64,000 nucleotides of DNA from Verrucomicrobium sp. BvORR034 (GTDB lineage: Bacteria; Verrucomicrobiota; Verrucomicrobiia; Verrucomicrobiales; Verrucomicrobiaceae): positions 1 through 64,000 of the forward strand of contig NZ_BATQ01000045.1 in the NCBI RefSeq assembly GCF_000739635.1. The letters run 5' to 3'. Position 1 is the first letter of the stretch; every line of letters starts with the position of its first letter. Both the position numbers and the translations under genes were made by a program. Shown one piece after another: positions 1 to 8,088 of this stretch. Under the pieces are notes generated by a model, which had not been told where the DNA came from, ran no database searches, and worked only from the letters and a program-made list of their open reading frames with translations.

Positions 1-1
1 T

Positions 2-23
2 GGGGCGATGCCCCGGCTTTTTT
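2..23 (+). terminator. Probable terminator of a gene left of the window
   Basis: A GGGGC/GCCCC stem with a three-base loop is followed by GGC and six T residues. This is the form of an intrinsic terminator reading rightwards. The left part of the stem may extend outside the window, so the gene it serves cannot be seen. Confidence 0.55.
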
Positions 24-24
24 G

Positions 25-915
25 TGCGTGGGGGGCTTTTTGCAAGATGCCGGGAACAGCATGCAGCAAGGGGGAAACAAGTGCCTGCCAAGGAACCTGG
101 GTGGTGAGACGCAGTCTGGCAGTGTCCTAAAATGGTCTGTGCAGGGGAAGCTTGGGGAGCGCACGCATCCCTGCGTGCTGTTTGCGGCATCCTGCCGCGA
201 ACCTCAGGCAGCTCAGCGCGCGATATCGCATCCGACTGACATGGAGGTGTAGATGGCGATGAAGAGAAAGCGGATGCTGTCGGCCTTCTCACCTGAGCAT
301 CCTCTGTGGTGGTACCCAACGTTGACTCGCTTAGGGCTCGTCCAACCATTGGGCTGTGTTAGAGATTCCCGCAGGGGATCAACTTCGGACTGGGGCGGGC
401 ACCTCCATGTGGTTTCTCGGTGGCCACCCCGAACTCGCGCGGTTGATTGGTTCTGCCAAGTAACCTCGGACGCGCAAGGAGATCAGACCCCCACAACTCC
501 TTCGGAGTAGGCAACTCCAACGTAGGCTCGCCGGAAGCTCGTCAACGTTGGGCTTGTGGCCGTATCCGCTTCGCGGAAAAACCTCTCCTGACTGCCGAGG
601 AATCGGCTCCGGCTTAGTCAGAAGCCAATCCCTGAAGGGGATTTGTAGCACAGCCCAATGGTTGGACGGGCCTTAAGCGAGTCAACCTTGGGTACCTTGC
701 GCAGAGAATGCTCAGGTGGGAAGGCCGACCACATCCGCTTACTTCCCATCGCCGTCAACACCTCCACGTCAGCCACCCTGAGGTTCCTTGGCAAGCACCA
801 ACTGAAGCGGCTGCCAGGTTCGCCTTTGCACCATGTGCCCAAGCTCTCCAGCAACTCACAAGCGAAGCACTACGCCCCAGGGCCAAAGAGGCACCAAGCG
901 GTGAGGCAATGTCAT
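25..915. repeat. Complex inverted-repeat block without a credible gene
   Basis: No open frame here has recognisable protein character. About 130 bases at 235-368 match, as reverse complement and with scattered differences, 638-770; both arms contain the words TTGACTCGCTTA and CCAACCATTGGGCTGTG. The similarity continues in broken form, with CCAAGGAACCT near 90 and its complement near 782, so the left arm seems to carry an insertion at about 100-230. Smaller palindromes lie inside, such as GCACGCATCCCTGCGTGC near 162-180, ACTCCTTCGGAGT near 497 and TCCGCTTCGCGGA near 569. The block abuts the 3' remnant of a porin gene, so it probably entered or grew at the expense of that gene. It could be a non-autonomous element or a degenerate REP-type cluster; no transposase is visible. 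Confidence 0.7.
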
Positions 916-944
916 GGGAGGTTCGGACGGGATCGGGACAAGAC

Positions 945-1088
945 ATCAACGGCGGCCTGAGCTACCGCTTCTACGGCGATAAGCTCAAAGTCATGTCCGG
1001 AGTCGAATACTCTGACATGAACGGAGGCGATGAGGGCGGCAGCTTCAGCGGGTGGACCTGGATTTCCGCCGTCCGGTTGAGCTTCTAA
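945..1088 (+). pseudogene. 3' remnant of an outer-membrane porin gene
   Basis: The last 47 codons of a frame ending at 1088 read as the final beta-strands of a phosphate-selective-porin-like barrel: GLSYRFYGDKLKVMSGVEY, then a GWTW segment and a last strand ending in Phe, the usual C-terminal residue of outer-membrane barrels. Upstream of about 945 the same frame runs into the inverted-repeat block and loses all barrel character, and no signal peptide or body of the gene is present. I read this as a gene truncated by the repeat block. The family assignment comes from motif style and is moderately sure; that it is a fragment is clear. Confidence 0.6.
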
Positions 1089-1200
1089 CCCACCGTTGTG
1101 AGAGGCGATCTGCCTTCCCAGTAGATCATTCAGTGAGTTGTGTTGAGTGGGGGCGGTGCTTCGCCGGGTGGCGGGCGCTGCCCCCTGATTGTTGCAAGTC

Positions 1201-1983
1201 TCAGCGCTTGGGTTCAGGAAGCACGATGAAGCCGTACTTCTGGAAGAGCGCATGGGACTCCGGGGTGTCCAGGTACTCCAGGTACTGCTTGGCCAGATCG
1301 GCGTTCTTCGCGTCCTTCAGGGCGGCCATGGGGTAGGTGATGACCGGTCCTTCAGCGGCGGACACCTCGAAGGCGACCTTCACCTTGGTGGTGATGGCTG
1401 CATCAGTCTTGTACACTACTCCGGCCTCCACATTGCCGGACTCCACGGCTGCCAGCGCGGCGCGGACATTTTCCGTAGCCAGGACCTTGGCCTCCACCTG
1501 AGCCCAGAGACCCAGCTTGGTGAGCCATTCCTTGGTGTACACCCCGGCGGGGACGGCCTTGGGATCGCCCAGAGCGAGCTTGCGAATGTCCGGCTTCAGC
1601 AGGTCCTTGCCACCAGTGATGGCAAGTTTACTGTCGGCAGGCACCACCACCACGAGGGCGTTGGAGAGCTGGTCTTCGCGCGTGGCAGTGTTGATGAGGC
1701 CGGCTTTCTCAAGCTGGTCCATCTTGGGGGCGTCGGCCGAGATGAAGACATCCGCAGGCGCTCCGGCTTCAATCTGCCTGACCACGGCGCTGGAGGCTCC
1801 CAGATTGAGCTCGACTTTGACGCCATGGGCCTTCTCAAACCCAGCGTGAATTTCCTTGAGGACATCGGCCAGGCTCGCGGCTGCGGATACGCGCAGTTCC
1901 TTCGTCTGGGCAGAGAGGGAGTGGGGGATCAGACTGCCCACTGCCAGGGCGGTCAGGACGGATAGCAGAGTGCGTGTTTTCAT
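1201..1983 (-). CDS. modA: Molybdate ABC transporter substrate-binding protein ModA
   Basis: A 260-residue periplasmic binding protein. A signal peptide covers about residues 1-25 (ending LSAQ), followed by the ModA start VSAAASLADVL with the oxyanion-binding serines, then GASSAVVRQIEAGAPADVFI and a late GVVYKTDA segment, all typical of the family. It would capture molybdate (or tungstate) for an inner-membrane ModBC permease. It lies 19 bases downstream of a porin gene and in the same direction as a ModE-type regulator, so the three probably form a metal-regulated locus. The permease and ATPase genes that normally follow modA are absent here; the next DNA downstream is a porin relic on the other strand and a repeat block. 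Confidence 0.92.
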   Translation of the reverse strand: MKTRTLLSVLTALAVGSLIPHSLSAQTKELRVSAAASLADVLKEIHAGFEKAHGVKVELNLGASSAVVRQIEAGAPADVFISADAPKMDQLEKAGLINTATREDQLSNALVVVVPADSKLAITGGKDLLKPDIRKLALGDPKAVPAGVYTKEWLTKLGLWAQVEAKVLATENVRAALAAVESGNVEAGVVYKTDAAITTKVKVAFEVSAAEGPVITYPMAALKDAKNADLAKQYLEYLDTPESHALFQKYGFIVLPEPKR

Positions 1984-2002
1984 TCAGTAGGGCGGGTATC
2001 GG

Positions 2003-3481
2003 TTAGAAGTTGAAAACAGCCTGCACATAGAGCCAGTCGGCCCCGGTGGCACCGCCGTTCCTCGGCACGCTTCCCACTGAGCTCTTGATGTAGTCGCCGG
2101 GGAAGAAGTGACCGTAGCCGAGCTGGAACTCCGTAGCGGGGCTGAAGGCGTACTTGGCCACAATGTCGAGTTCAGAGCCAACGAACGAGCTGCACTGTGT
2201 GTTTTTCCCGTAACCATTGCCGCTGCGGGCAGAGCCGGACTCCGGATAGAAGGAGTCGCTGGTGTCGGCCAGCCAGAAGAGGAGGTAGTCCACCGAGAGT
2301 GTGAGTCCCTTGGCAGGCTTCAAGGAGAAGGAGATCCTCGGGCTGTTGAGGTTGCGCAGACCCACGAGATCCATCACCCCATAGAAGGAGTGGTTGGTGC
2401 CGAAGAGGGGCTCGAATGTCTCGTGATCGCCGTCGCTGCCGTTGGAATCGCCGCTGGCATAGTCGTAGCCGAGGGCGATACGAGGCTTGGCCCAGACGTC
2501 GCGGAGCGTGTAGCCCACCGTGCCCGTGAGGGCGAACGACTGGAGATCGCGCTCCACGCCAGCTGTGACGATGTCGCCAAACTGGCCGGCACCTTCAAAG
2601 GCGAAGTCCCAGGGGCCGAACTTGTCCGGCAGGGACTTGAGGCGCACGCCGTAGGTGTACACGTCGCGCTCCGTAGGACCGCCAATGCCGGGGGCTATGG
2701 CGTTGGGAGACTTGCCGCTCACGTTGCGGGCGAGGAAAAACGCCTGGGTCTCCACTCCGGTCCAGAGACTCTGGGTGGAGGCGTAGAGGCCGGAGAACTG
2801 GTCGTACTCGTTGGATTCATTGAAATAATCGTCCCGGGGGATGATGACGCGGCTCGTGAAGGCATCGATCCAGCTCGTGCTGCTGAAGGAGTAGCGGAGC
2901 ACTGCGGCGTCGAAGCTGCGTCCCGTGTTGCTCCAGTCGCCAATACCGATGAAACGCTGGTCGCCGTAGGTCATCTCCTGGCGACCGAGCTTCAGGGTGA
3001 GGGGGAAGAGCTTGGGATCGCCGAGCTGGAGATAGGCCTGGTGAAGGTCCCAGACATCCTGCTCAGGGCTGGGATCGCGGTCGTCAGATTCCGCCTGAGC
3101 CCCGCGGCCTTCCGCATACAGCTTGAGCCAGGACTCCGGCTGCCAGCCAATGTGCAGCTTCTCGCGAAACAGGAAGACGTCGTTGTCATTGTCCACCCCA
3201 CGGCTGATGAAGTCCTGGCTGGAGATCACTCCGGCGTCGTCCTTCAGCTCGTAGCGAAACCGGAACTGGCCACCGATGTCCCAGGCTTCAAAGGCCGGGT
3301 TTTGGAGGCGCAGCGCATCATTGAGCAATCCGGCGCTGACGGGCTTTTTTTCCGCAGCAGGGGCGGGTGCGGGTGCGGCAGGCGTGCCAGCCTGGAGTCC
3401 GGGTACCGCCGTGTGACCGAGCAGGAGAAGTCCGGCCAGGGCCGGAGACAGCGTTTTGAGGGGCAGATGCCTGTAGTTCAT
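2003..3481 (-). CDS. Alginate-export-type outer-membrane porin
   Basis: A 492-residue protein with a signal peptide (about 1-31, ending LQAG) and then a beta-barrel. The segment FRFRYELKDD near residue 75, alternating aromatic strands and a C-terminal VQAVFNF ending in Phe fit the alginate-export (AlgE-like) porin family, which in Verrucomicrobiota is a broad outer-membrane channel family rather than proof of alginate secretion. It is 19 bases upstream of modA and downstream of a ModE-type regulator, with an inverted repeat in its promoter. From context it may admit molybdate or another oxyanion to the periplasm; that role is inference. The start at 3481 is chosen because it gives a clean signal peptide. 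Confidence 0.82.
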   Translation of the reverse strand: MNYRHLPLKTLSPALAGLLLLGHTAVPGLQAGTPAAPAPAPAAEKKPVSAGLLNDALRLQNPAFEAWDIGGQFRFRYELKDDAGVISSQDFISRGVDNDNDVFLFREKLHIGWQPESWLKLYAEGRGAQAESDDRDPSPEQDVWDLHQAYLQLGDPKLFPLTLKLGRQEMTYGDQRFIGIGDWSNTGRSFDAAVLRYSFSSTSWIDAFTSRVIIPRDDYFNESNEYDQFSGLYASTQSLWTGVETQAFFLARNVSGKSPNAIAPGIGGPTERDVYTYGVRLKSLPDKFGPWDFAFEGAGQFGDIVTAGVERDLQSFALTGTVGYTLRDVWAKPRIALGYDYASGDSNGSDGDHETFEPLFGTNHSFYGVMDLVGLRNLNSPRISFSLKPAKGLTLSVDYLLFWLADTSDSFYPESGSARSGNGYGKNTQCSSFVGSELDIVAKYAFSPATEFQLGYGHFFPGDYIKSSVGSVPRNGGATGADWLYVQAVFNF

Positions 3482-3518
3482 CTGGGAGTGCCGCCGGTTG
3501 TGAGCGGTGTGGCCAATG

Positions 3519-3556
3519 GATAGCGTTGATATATTTTGTCAATGATATCATCTATC
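3519..3556. promoter_or_regulatory. Imperfect inverted repeat, candidate ModE-type operator
   Basis: The sequence has arms GATAGCGTTGATAT and, on the other strand, GATAGATGATATCA, in the gap between the regulator gene and the porin-modA genes. The AT-rich GATAT half-sites resemble the general form of ModE boxes (TATAT half-sites). The word GATAGCGTTG occurs again at about 3991-4000, just upstream of the regulator gene itself, which suggests autoregulation. Binding is inferred, not shown. Confidence 0.5.
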
Positions 3557-3603
3557 AAGTATATTCATCCAAGGCATGAGCGCCTTGCCCTTGAAAACCG
3601 TGA

Positions 3604-3984
3604 CTATTCAGCGGGATCGTTCAGCATGCCTTGCAGCCGACGCCATTGGGTCTTGGTGGCTTTCAGGCACTCGCTCGCCATTTCTTCGTAGAGCTCCAGC
3701 ACTTTCTCCCCGGCAGGAGTGATGACCGCACCGCCTCTGCCCGGACCTCCCCGACTGGCCGATACCACAGGCTCCTTAAAGTGCTGGTTCATCAGTTTGA
3801 TGAGGCTCCAGGCGTGATTGTAGGACATGCCCAGGTTCCGCGCCGCTTCGGCAATGGATCCTGTCTCGTGAACCTGACGCAGCAGCAGGATCTTTCCCCA
3901 GCCCAAAACCATGGCGGATCCCAAGAAGACTCGCAGCCTCGGCTGCAAGTTGAAACCAGGTTTGACGTCGGCGGGTGTTTGCAT
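3604..3984 (-). CDS. modE: ModE-type winged-helix regulator, DNA-binding domain only
   Basis: A 126-residue protein with a LysR-like winged helix. The recognition region SIAEAARNLGMSYNHAWSLI lies at about residues 43-62, followed by a wing with a GGPGRGGAVITPAGEKVLELY motif typical of the ModE N-terminal domain. The C-terminal MOP/TOBE molybdate-binding domains of the roughly 260-residue E. coli ModE are missing, as in many short homologs, so metal sensing either occurs another way or is absent. It sits directly upstream of a porin-modA pair in the same direction, which supports control of molybdate uptake. The start gives a compact domain; the upstream repeat word GATAGCGTTG may be its own operator. 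Confidence 0.82.
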   Translation of the reverse strand: MQTPADVKPGFNLQPRLRVFLGSAMVLGWGKILLLRQVHETGSIAEAARNLGMSYNHAWSLIKLMNQHFKEPVVSASRGGPGRGGAVITPAGEKVLELYEEMASECLKATKTQWRRLQGMLNDPAE

Positions 3985-4041
3985 CGCCTAACGATAGCGT
4001 TGGAACGATGGCAGAGCAATCCTTGTGAGATCGCGGAGCAG

Positions 4042-4695
4042 TCAAATGGGCCGGTGCGCTTCAGCTTTGTCGCGATCTCTCTCCCGCTTCCGGCATTGTA
4101 TGAAGCGGTAGAAAATAGCGAAGTAGTTGATAGCAATCGCGGCAACCCAAAGAATGAACAACGCTGGCTGGGTCCACGCTGGCAGCACCCCCAAATGTCC
4201 GGAATTCAGAGCCGAGTGTGCAGTTTGTGAAGTAGTGCGATGCTGGTCTATGAACAAGGTGGCCAACCAAAGTGCTACAGAGACAACGCAAAGGACATGG
4301 TTTTGCAGGGAACGGGTCCCTAGAAAGCCATCAGAAAACTTGCTGTCTGCCCGGTAGCTGGGAAGGGGAGTTTGACCAGCTACTGATGCATGCCTGTTGT
4401 TGTGAAGTTCACAAGTGAACATGTAGTCGCTCAGACGCTGCATCATCAAGTCATGCAGCAAGAGCATGGCAAACATGGCGATCGCGAGGGCCGGGAGCGC
4501 CAGTGCCGTGGCAATCCCGATATCTTTGGTGAGGTCTTCCTTCGCAAAATAGACAATCAAGGCGGTGGAGCTGCCCATCCAAAGATTGATGATCTGGTGT
4601 CTGGCCGCGATTCGTTGGCCATACTCCTGCCATGCCCCCGTATACCGGCCAAACATGGTTACAACCTCATAGGCTTCGTACTTGGGCTCGTTCAT
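4042..4695 (-). CDS. Hypothetical membrane protein
   Basis: 217 residues from the internal ATG at 4695 (MNEPKYEAYEVV); the frame stays open upstream to 4773 but that extension has no coding character. A soluble N-terminal part is followed by two hydrophobic segments close together (around LWMGSSTALIVYF and ALALPALAIAMFAMLLLHDL), a polar middle, two further segments near the C-terminus (VLCVVSVALWLATLF and LFILWVAAIAINYFAIFY) and a basic tail. The family is not recognised. It is isolated between the modE gene and a divergent beta-propeller gene. Base use is somewhat less GC-rich than in the neighbours. Function unknown. Confidence 0.65.
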   Translation of the reverse strand: MNEPKYEAYEVVTMFGRYTGAWQEYGQRIAARHQIINLWMGSSTALIVYFAKEDLTKDIGIATALALPALAIAMFAMLLLHDLMMQRLSDYMFTCELHNNRHASVAGQTPLPSYRADSKFSDGFLGTRSLQNHVLCVVSVALWLATLFIDQHRTTSQTAHSALNSGHLGVLPAWTQPALFILWVAAIAINYFAIFYRFIQCRKRERDRDKAEAHRPI

Positions 4696-4975
4696 GAGCG
4701 AACAGGGTGTCTGGAAGGTGAATTTTATTCGAAGTGGAGGTGTGATAACTGTCGTGGGGGTGAGGTCTTTCACTTGTGCCTTAAATTGTCAGTATTTTTT
4801 TGCATGTTACTGCAATAAAGTTGTATCGATTGAATTGCAAAATGAATGGGTGCGGGATTTCCGGTGGGCGTTGAACCGATCTCCATTTTGATAAGCCTGG
4901 GGAGGTGCCAGCTGAACCCACGCTGAAAGATCCGTGTTGCACCCCGGTTAATGTCAGCTCACTTCGAAGCTCCTC

Positions 4976-6043
4976 ATGAAGAAAACTGCACCCTCTCCTT
5001 CAATTTTCCACCCTGTCATCAAACGCCGACACTGGCTCGCTGCCGGACTGGGGGTAGCTTGCATCGCTCTGGGGTGCCAGGGCGTGGCGGGAGCCCAAAC
5101 CATCGCCCCTGTGGTGGATGGCACGGTGCTGGTCACCAACAAAGGCGACCGCAGCCTGTCCCTGATCGATCCCAAGACCAACAAGCAGGTCGCGGTGGTG
5201 CCGGAAGAGGGGATCACGGGGCATGAGGTCTCCGCTTCGGCGGACGGCAAGCTGGCATTTGTCCCCATCTTCGGAAACTCCGGCGTGGGCAAGCCGGGCA
5301 CCGACGGCCAGCTCATTCGGGTGATCGACCTGGAGAAAAAGGCCATCGTGGCCACCATTGACTTTGGCAAAGGGGTGCGTCCGCACTGCCCGATCACCTG
5401 CGAGAAGACCGGGCTGCTCTATGTGACCACGGAGCTGGAGAACTCGGTGGCCGTCATCGATCCCAAGACCTTCAAGATTCTGGGCTCTGTGCCGACGGGA
5501 CATCCAGAGTCCCACATGCTGACCGTTTCCAAAGACGGCAAACGTGGCTACACGGCGAATGTGGAATCCGGCACGGTCTCGGTACTGGATCTGGAGGCCA
5601 GAAAGCTCATCACCAGTATCAAGGTGGCACCGCGTACCCAGCGCATCTCCCTTTCTGTGGACGACAAGCTGGCCTTCACCTCGGATCAGGTGCAGCCGCT
5701 CCTGGTGGTGGTGGACACTGCGACGAACACGGTGAAGAACAGCATCGCGCTGCCGGACTACGGCTATGGCACAGCGGCCAACCCTGATGGCAAAACCCTG
5801 CTGGTGGCGATCATCAACCGTAATCAAGTGGTGGAAGTGGATCTGGCGACCATGAAGCTGGGCCGTACCGTGGACGTGCCCGCCGCCCCCCAGGCATTGA
5901 TCATCAGCCCCGATGGGGCCAAGGCTTATGTGTCTTGTGACGCCAGTGCCCAGGTGGCAGTGATCGATTTGAAGGCGTGGAAAGTGGAGTCCCTCGTGGA
6001 CGTGGGCAAAGTGGCCGATGGCCTGGCCTGGGCCAAAAAGTAA
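4976..6043 (+). CDS. Secreted YVTN-family beta-propeller protein
   Basis: 355 residues. A twin-arginine-like or Sec signal (KRRHWLAAGLGVACIALG, about residues 17-34) precedes a seven-bladed propeller made of repeats that each carry a form of VSVLDLEARK or VAVIDPKT, then a strand with the SxDGKxAYV pattern (SADGKLAFV, SKDGKRGYT, SPDGAKAYV). Such proteins sit in the periplasm or on the surface as scaffolds or sensors; no catalytic residues can be pointed out. The gene stands alone and is followed by a strong terminator. Its substrate or partner is unknown. Confidence 0.85.
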   Translation: MKKTAPSPSIFHPVIKRRHWLAAGLGVACIALGCQGVAGAQTIAPVVDGTVLVTNKGDRSLSLIDPKTNKQVAVVPEEGITGHEVSASADGKLAFVPIFGNSGVGKPGTDGQLIRVIDLEKKAIVATIDFGKGVRPHCPITCEKTGLLYVTTELENSVAVIDPKTFKILGSVPTGHPESHMLTVSKDGKRGYTANVESGTVSVLDLEARKLITSIKVAPRTQRISLSVDDKLAFTSDQVQPLLVVVDTATNTVKNSIALPDYGYGTAANPDGKTLLVAIINRNQVVEVDLATMKLGRTVDVPAAPQALIISPDGAKAYVSCDASAQVAVIDLKAWKVESLVDVGKVADGLAWAKK

Positions 6044-6077
6044 GCGAAGGCGAAACTTCGACTCTGAATTTGGCGAT

Positions 6078-6109
6078 GCCAGCCCCGGACGGGGGCTGGC
6101 ATTTTTTTT
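6078..6109 (+). terminator. Intrinsic terminator of the beta-propeller gene
   Basis: A nine-base perfect stem GCCAGCCCC/GGGGCTGGC is followed by A and eight T residues, 34 bases after the stop codon. This is one of the clearest terminators in the window. Confidence 0.9.
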
Positions 6110-6134
6110 CGTCACTTCACATCCAGTTGTAAAA

Positions 6135-6170
6135 GTGAATGCGTATTCAGAAACGTGAATGCTGATTCAC
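6135..6170. promoter_or_regulatory. Tandem palindromic operators over the TetR start
   Basis: Two copies of the palindrome GTGAATNNNNATTCAC (first copy ends in G) begin exactly 20 bases apart, at 6135 and 6155. The second contains the GTG start codon of the TetR gene. Two-turn spacing places both on one face of the helix, the usual pattern for a TetR dimer pair that represses its own operon. Confidence 0.72.
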
Positions 6171-6793
6171 AACTGCAAGCAGCCGATCGCCGGACCCGGG
6201 AACGGGAAAGGAAGATCGAGGGGCTGCTGTCGGCAGCGGCGCAGGAGTTTGCCGCCAAGGGCTATCATCGCACCTCCATGGAGGACATTGCCCGCGCCGC
6301 GGAATATGCCACGGGAGCCATTTATCGTTACTTCTCAGGCAAGGAAGCCCTCTTCATGGGGCTGCTGGAGCGACAGATGTCGGGCGTGACGCGTCATGTG
6401 CAGGAGGCGGTGAAGGCAGCGACAGATCCCCTGGATGCGCTGCGGGTGGTGGTGGAGTCGCAGATCGAGTACGCAAGCCGCGACATTTCCCTGATCCAGA
6501 TTTACTTCTCAGAAGGGGTGGAGGTGATGAAGGAGCCCGCCTCGCAGAAGCGGCTGGAGGCCCTGAGAAACCGGTTTGAATCGTGGCTCGCTGCCCGCAT
6601 CACGGTGGGGCAGAAGGCGGGTGACTTTCGCCCGGGTGATCCCCGGCTTTTTACCATGATCATCCAGGGGATGGTTGTGGCCCTGTTCCGCCAGTGGGCG
6701 TCGGGGCTGCTGTCGCCCAAGTCCTGGAAGTCTCAGGCCCGGTTTGTCTCCGAATGCGCGCTCCGTTCCATCTCCCGATCCACTCCTCCATGA
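6155..6793 (+). CDS. TetR/AcrR-family repressor of the RND efflux operon
   Basis: 212 residues. The N-terminal helix-turn-helix is at about residues 37-60 (YHRTSMEDIARAAE, then ATGAIYRYFSGKEAL), followed by an all-helical ligand-binding domain. Translation appears to start at a GTG inside a palindromic operator; no downstream ATG would keep the DNA-binding domain. The stop codon overlaps the start of the adaptor gene (ATGA), and the pump gene follows, so it is the first gene of an efflux operon that it probably represses. The inducer cannot be read from sequence. Confidence 0.9.
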   Translation: MNADSQLQAADRRTRERERKIEGLLSAAAQEFAAKGYHRTSMEDIARAAEYATGAIYRYFSGKEALFMGLLERQMSGVTRHVQEAVKAATDPLDALRVVVESQIEYASRDISLIQIYFSEGVEVMKEPASQKRLEALRNRFESWLAARITVGQKAGDFRPGDPRLFTMIIQGMVVALFRQWASGLLSPKSWKSQARFVSECALRSISRSTPP

Positions 6794-8064
6794 AACTCAA
6801 CGTCGTTCCCCATCTGGCGGTGGCTCTGACTGCCGCCGTCTTCCTCCCCGCCTGCGGGAAGAAAAAGCCGCAGGCCATGGCCCCTCCGCCACCGGCCGTG
6901 ATCGTGGCCCAAACCATCCAGCGCACGGTGCCCATCTTTGTGGAAAATGTGGCACAAACCCAGGCGGCCGCCACGGTCGAAATCCGGGCGCGGGTGCAGG
7001 GCTTCCTGACGCAGGCGCCGTTTCGTGAAGGGGGGCTGGTGAAAAAGGGCGATCTGCTCTTTGAGATTGATCCCAAACCTTATGAGGCGGCGGTGGCGCA
7101 GGCCAAAGCCAATGTGGCCAAGGCAGAGGCGACTGCGGAAAGGGCCCGGGCGGATGCCAAGCGGCTGGAGCCCCTGGTGAAGCAGAACGCGATTTCCCAA
7201 CAGGATCTGGACACGGCCAATGCCAATGCGCGGGTGGCGGACTCTGAAGTGCTGGCCCTCAAGGCGGCGCTGACCTCGGCGGAACTCAGCCTGGGGTACA
7301 CGGTGATGAGGGCGCCCTTTGACGGGGTCATCGGTGCCCGCCTCGTGGATGTAGGAAACTACGTGGGCAGCAGCTCTGACACCATGCTGCTGGCGGTGGT
7401 CTCCATCGTGGATCCCATGCGTGTGCACTTCAACGTGCCGGAGGGGAACTACATCCGCTTTCAGCGCCGGTTCATGGGGGATGATGAGGCGCGGGACAAG
7501 CACAGCGCGGCCATGCAGTTCCGTCTGCTTCTCAGTGATGGCACGACTTATGAGCATGTCGGAAAGTTCGAGTTCGCGGATCGTGCGCTGGACGCCAAGG
7601 CGGGGACGCTGAAGATTGTGGTGTCCTTCCCCAATGCCGAGGGGCTGCTCAAGCCGGGCCAGTTCGGCCGGGTGCGGGCCATGACCGAGGAGCGGCCGGA
7701 TGTGGTGCTGGTGCCCCAGCGGGCGGTGGTGAGCACACAGAGCGTGCAGTCGGTGATGGTGGTGGGCGAGGGCAACAAGGTGGAGCAGCGGCCCATCGTG
7801 GCCAAGGACCGGTTTGAAGATTATTTCATCGTAACCAGCGGACTGAAAGCTGGGGAGCGCGTGGTGGTGGAAGGGCTGCAGAAGGCGCGGCCGGGCATGG
7901 TGGTGAACCCGCAGCAGGCCAGCACGGACGAGGGTGGCAAGCCTGCTCCGCCCGCAGCACCCGCTCCAGAGAAAGCGCCGGAGGCGGCTCCTGCTCCAGC
8001 CTCTGCACCTGCAGCACCAGCGGCTCCTTCGGGTGACAAACCGGCAGCGAACGACGGCAAGTAA
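6790..8064 (+). CDS. RND efflux periplasmic adaptor (membrane fusion) lipoprotein
   Basis: 424 residues from the ATG that overlaps the repressor's stop. A lipobox LPAC puts the lipidated Cys at about residue 22, so it is anchored in a membrane facing the periplasm. Then come the biotinyl-lipoyl half-motif (RVQGFLTQAPFREGGLVKKG), a helical hairpin (about residues 75-150), the second lipoyl half (YTVMRAPFDGVIGARLVDVG) and beta-barrel and membrane-proximal domains, as in AcrA/MexA. The last 60 residues are an Ala/Pro-rich tail that is unusually long for the family. It links the pump encoded next to an outer-membrane channel not encoded in this window. Confidence 0.92.
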   Translation: MKLNVVPHLAVALTAAVFLPACGKKKPQAMAPPPPAVIVAQTIQRTVPIFVENVAQTQAAATVEIRARVQGFLTQAPFREGGLVKKGDLLFEIDPKPYEAAVAQAKANVAKAEATAERARADAKRLEPLVKQNAISQQDLDTANANARVADSEVLALKAALTSAELSLGYTVMRAPFDGVIGARLVDVGNYVGSSSDTMLLAVVSIVDPMRVHFNVPEGNYIRFQRRFMGDDEARDKHSAAMQFRLLLSDGTTYEHVGKFEFADRALDAKAGTLKIVVSFPNAEGLLKPGQFGRVRAMTEERPDVVLVPQRAVVSTQSVQSVMVVGEGNKVEQRPIVAKDRFEDYFIVTSGLKAGERVVVEGLQKARPGMVVNPQQASTDEGGKPAPPAAPAPEKAPEAAPAPASAPAAPAAPSGDKPAANDGK

Positions 8065-8088
8065 CATCCACCTTCACCGGAGACCTCT

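Noticed and set aside
708-1088. A complete 126-codon gene
   Set aside because: Only the last 47 codons look like porin; the first part lies in the inverted repeat and has no protein character.
1089-1200. GC-rich hairpin after modA as an intrinsic terminator
   Set aside because: GGGGGC and GCCCCC segments could pair, but there is no T-run on the modA strand and the fold is ambiguous.
2108-3523. A 471-codon frame on the + strand
   Set aside because: It is antisense to the porin with a signal peptide; it has no start region or motif of its own.
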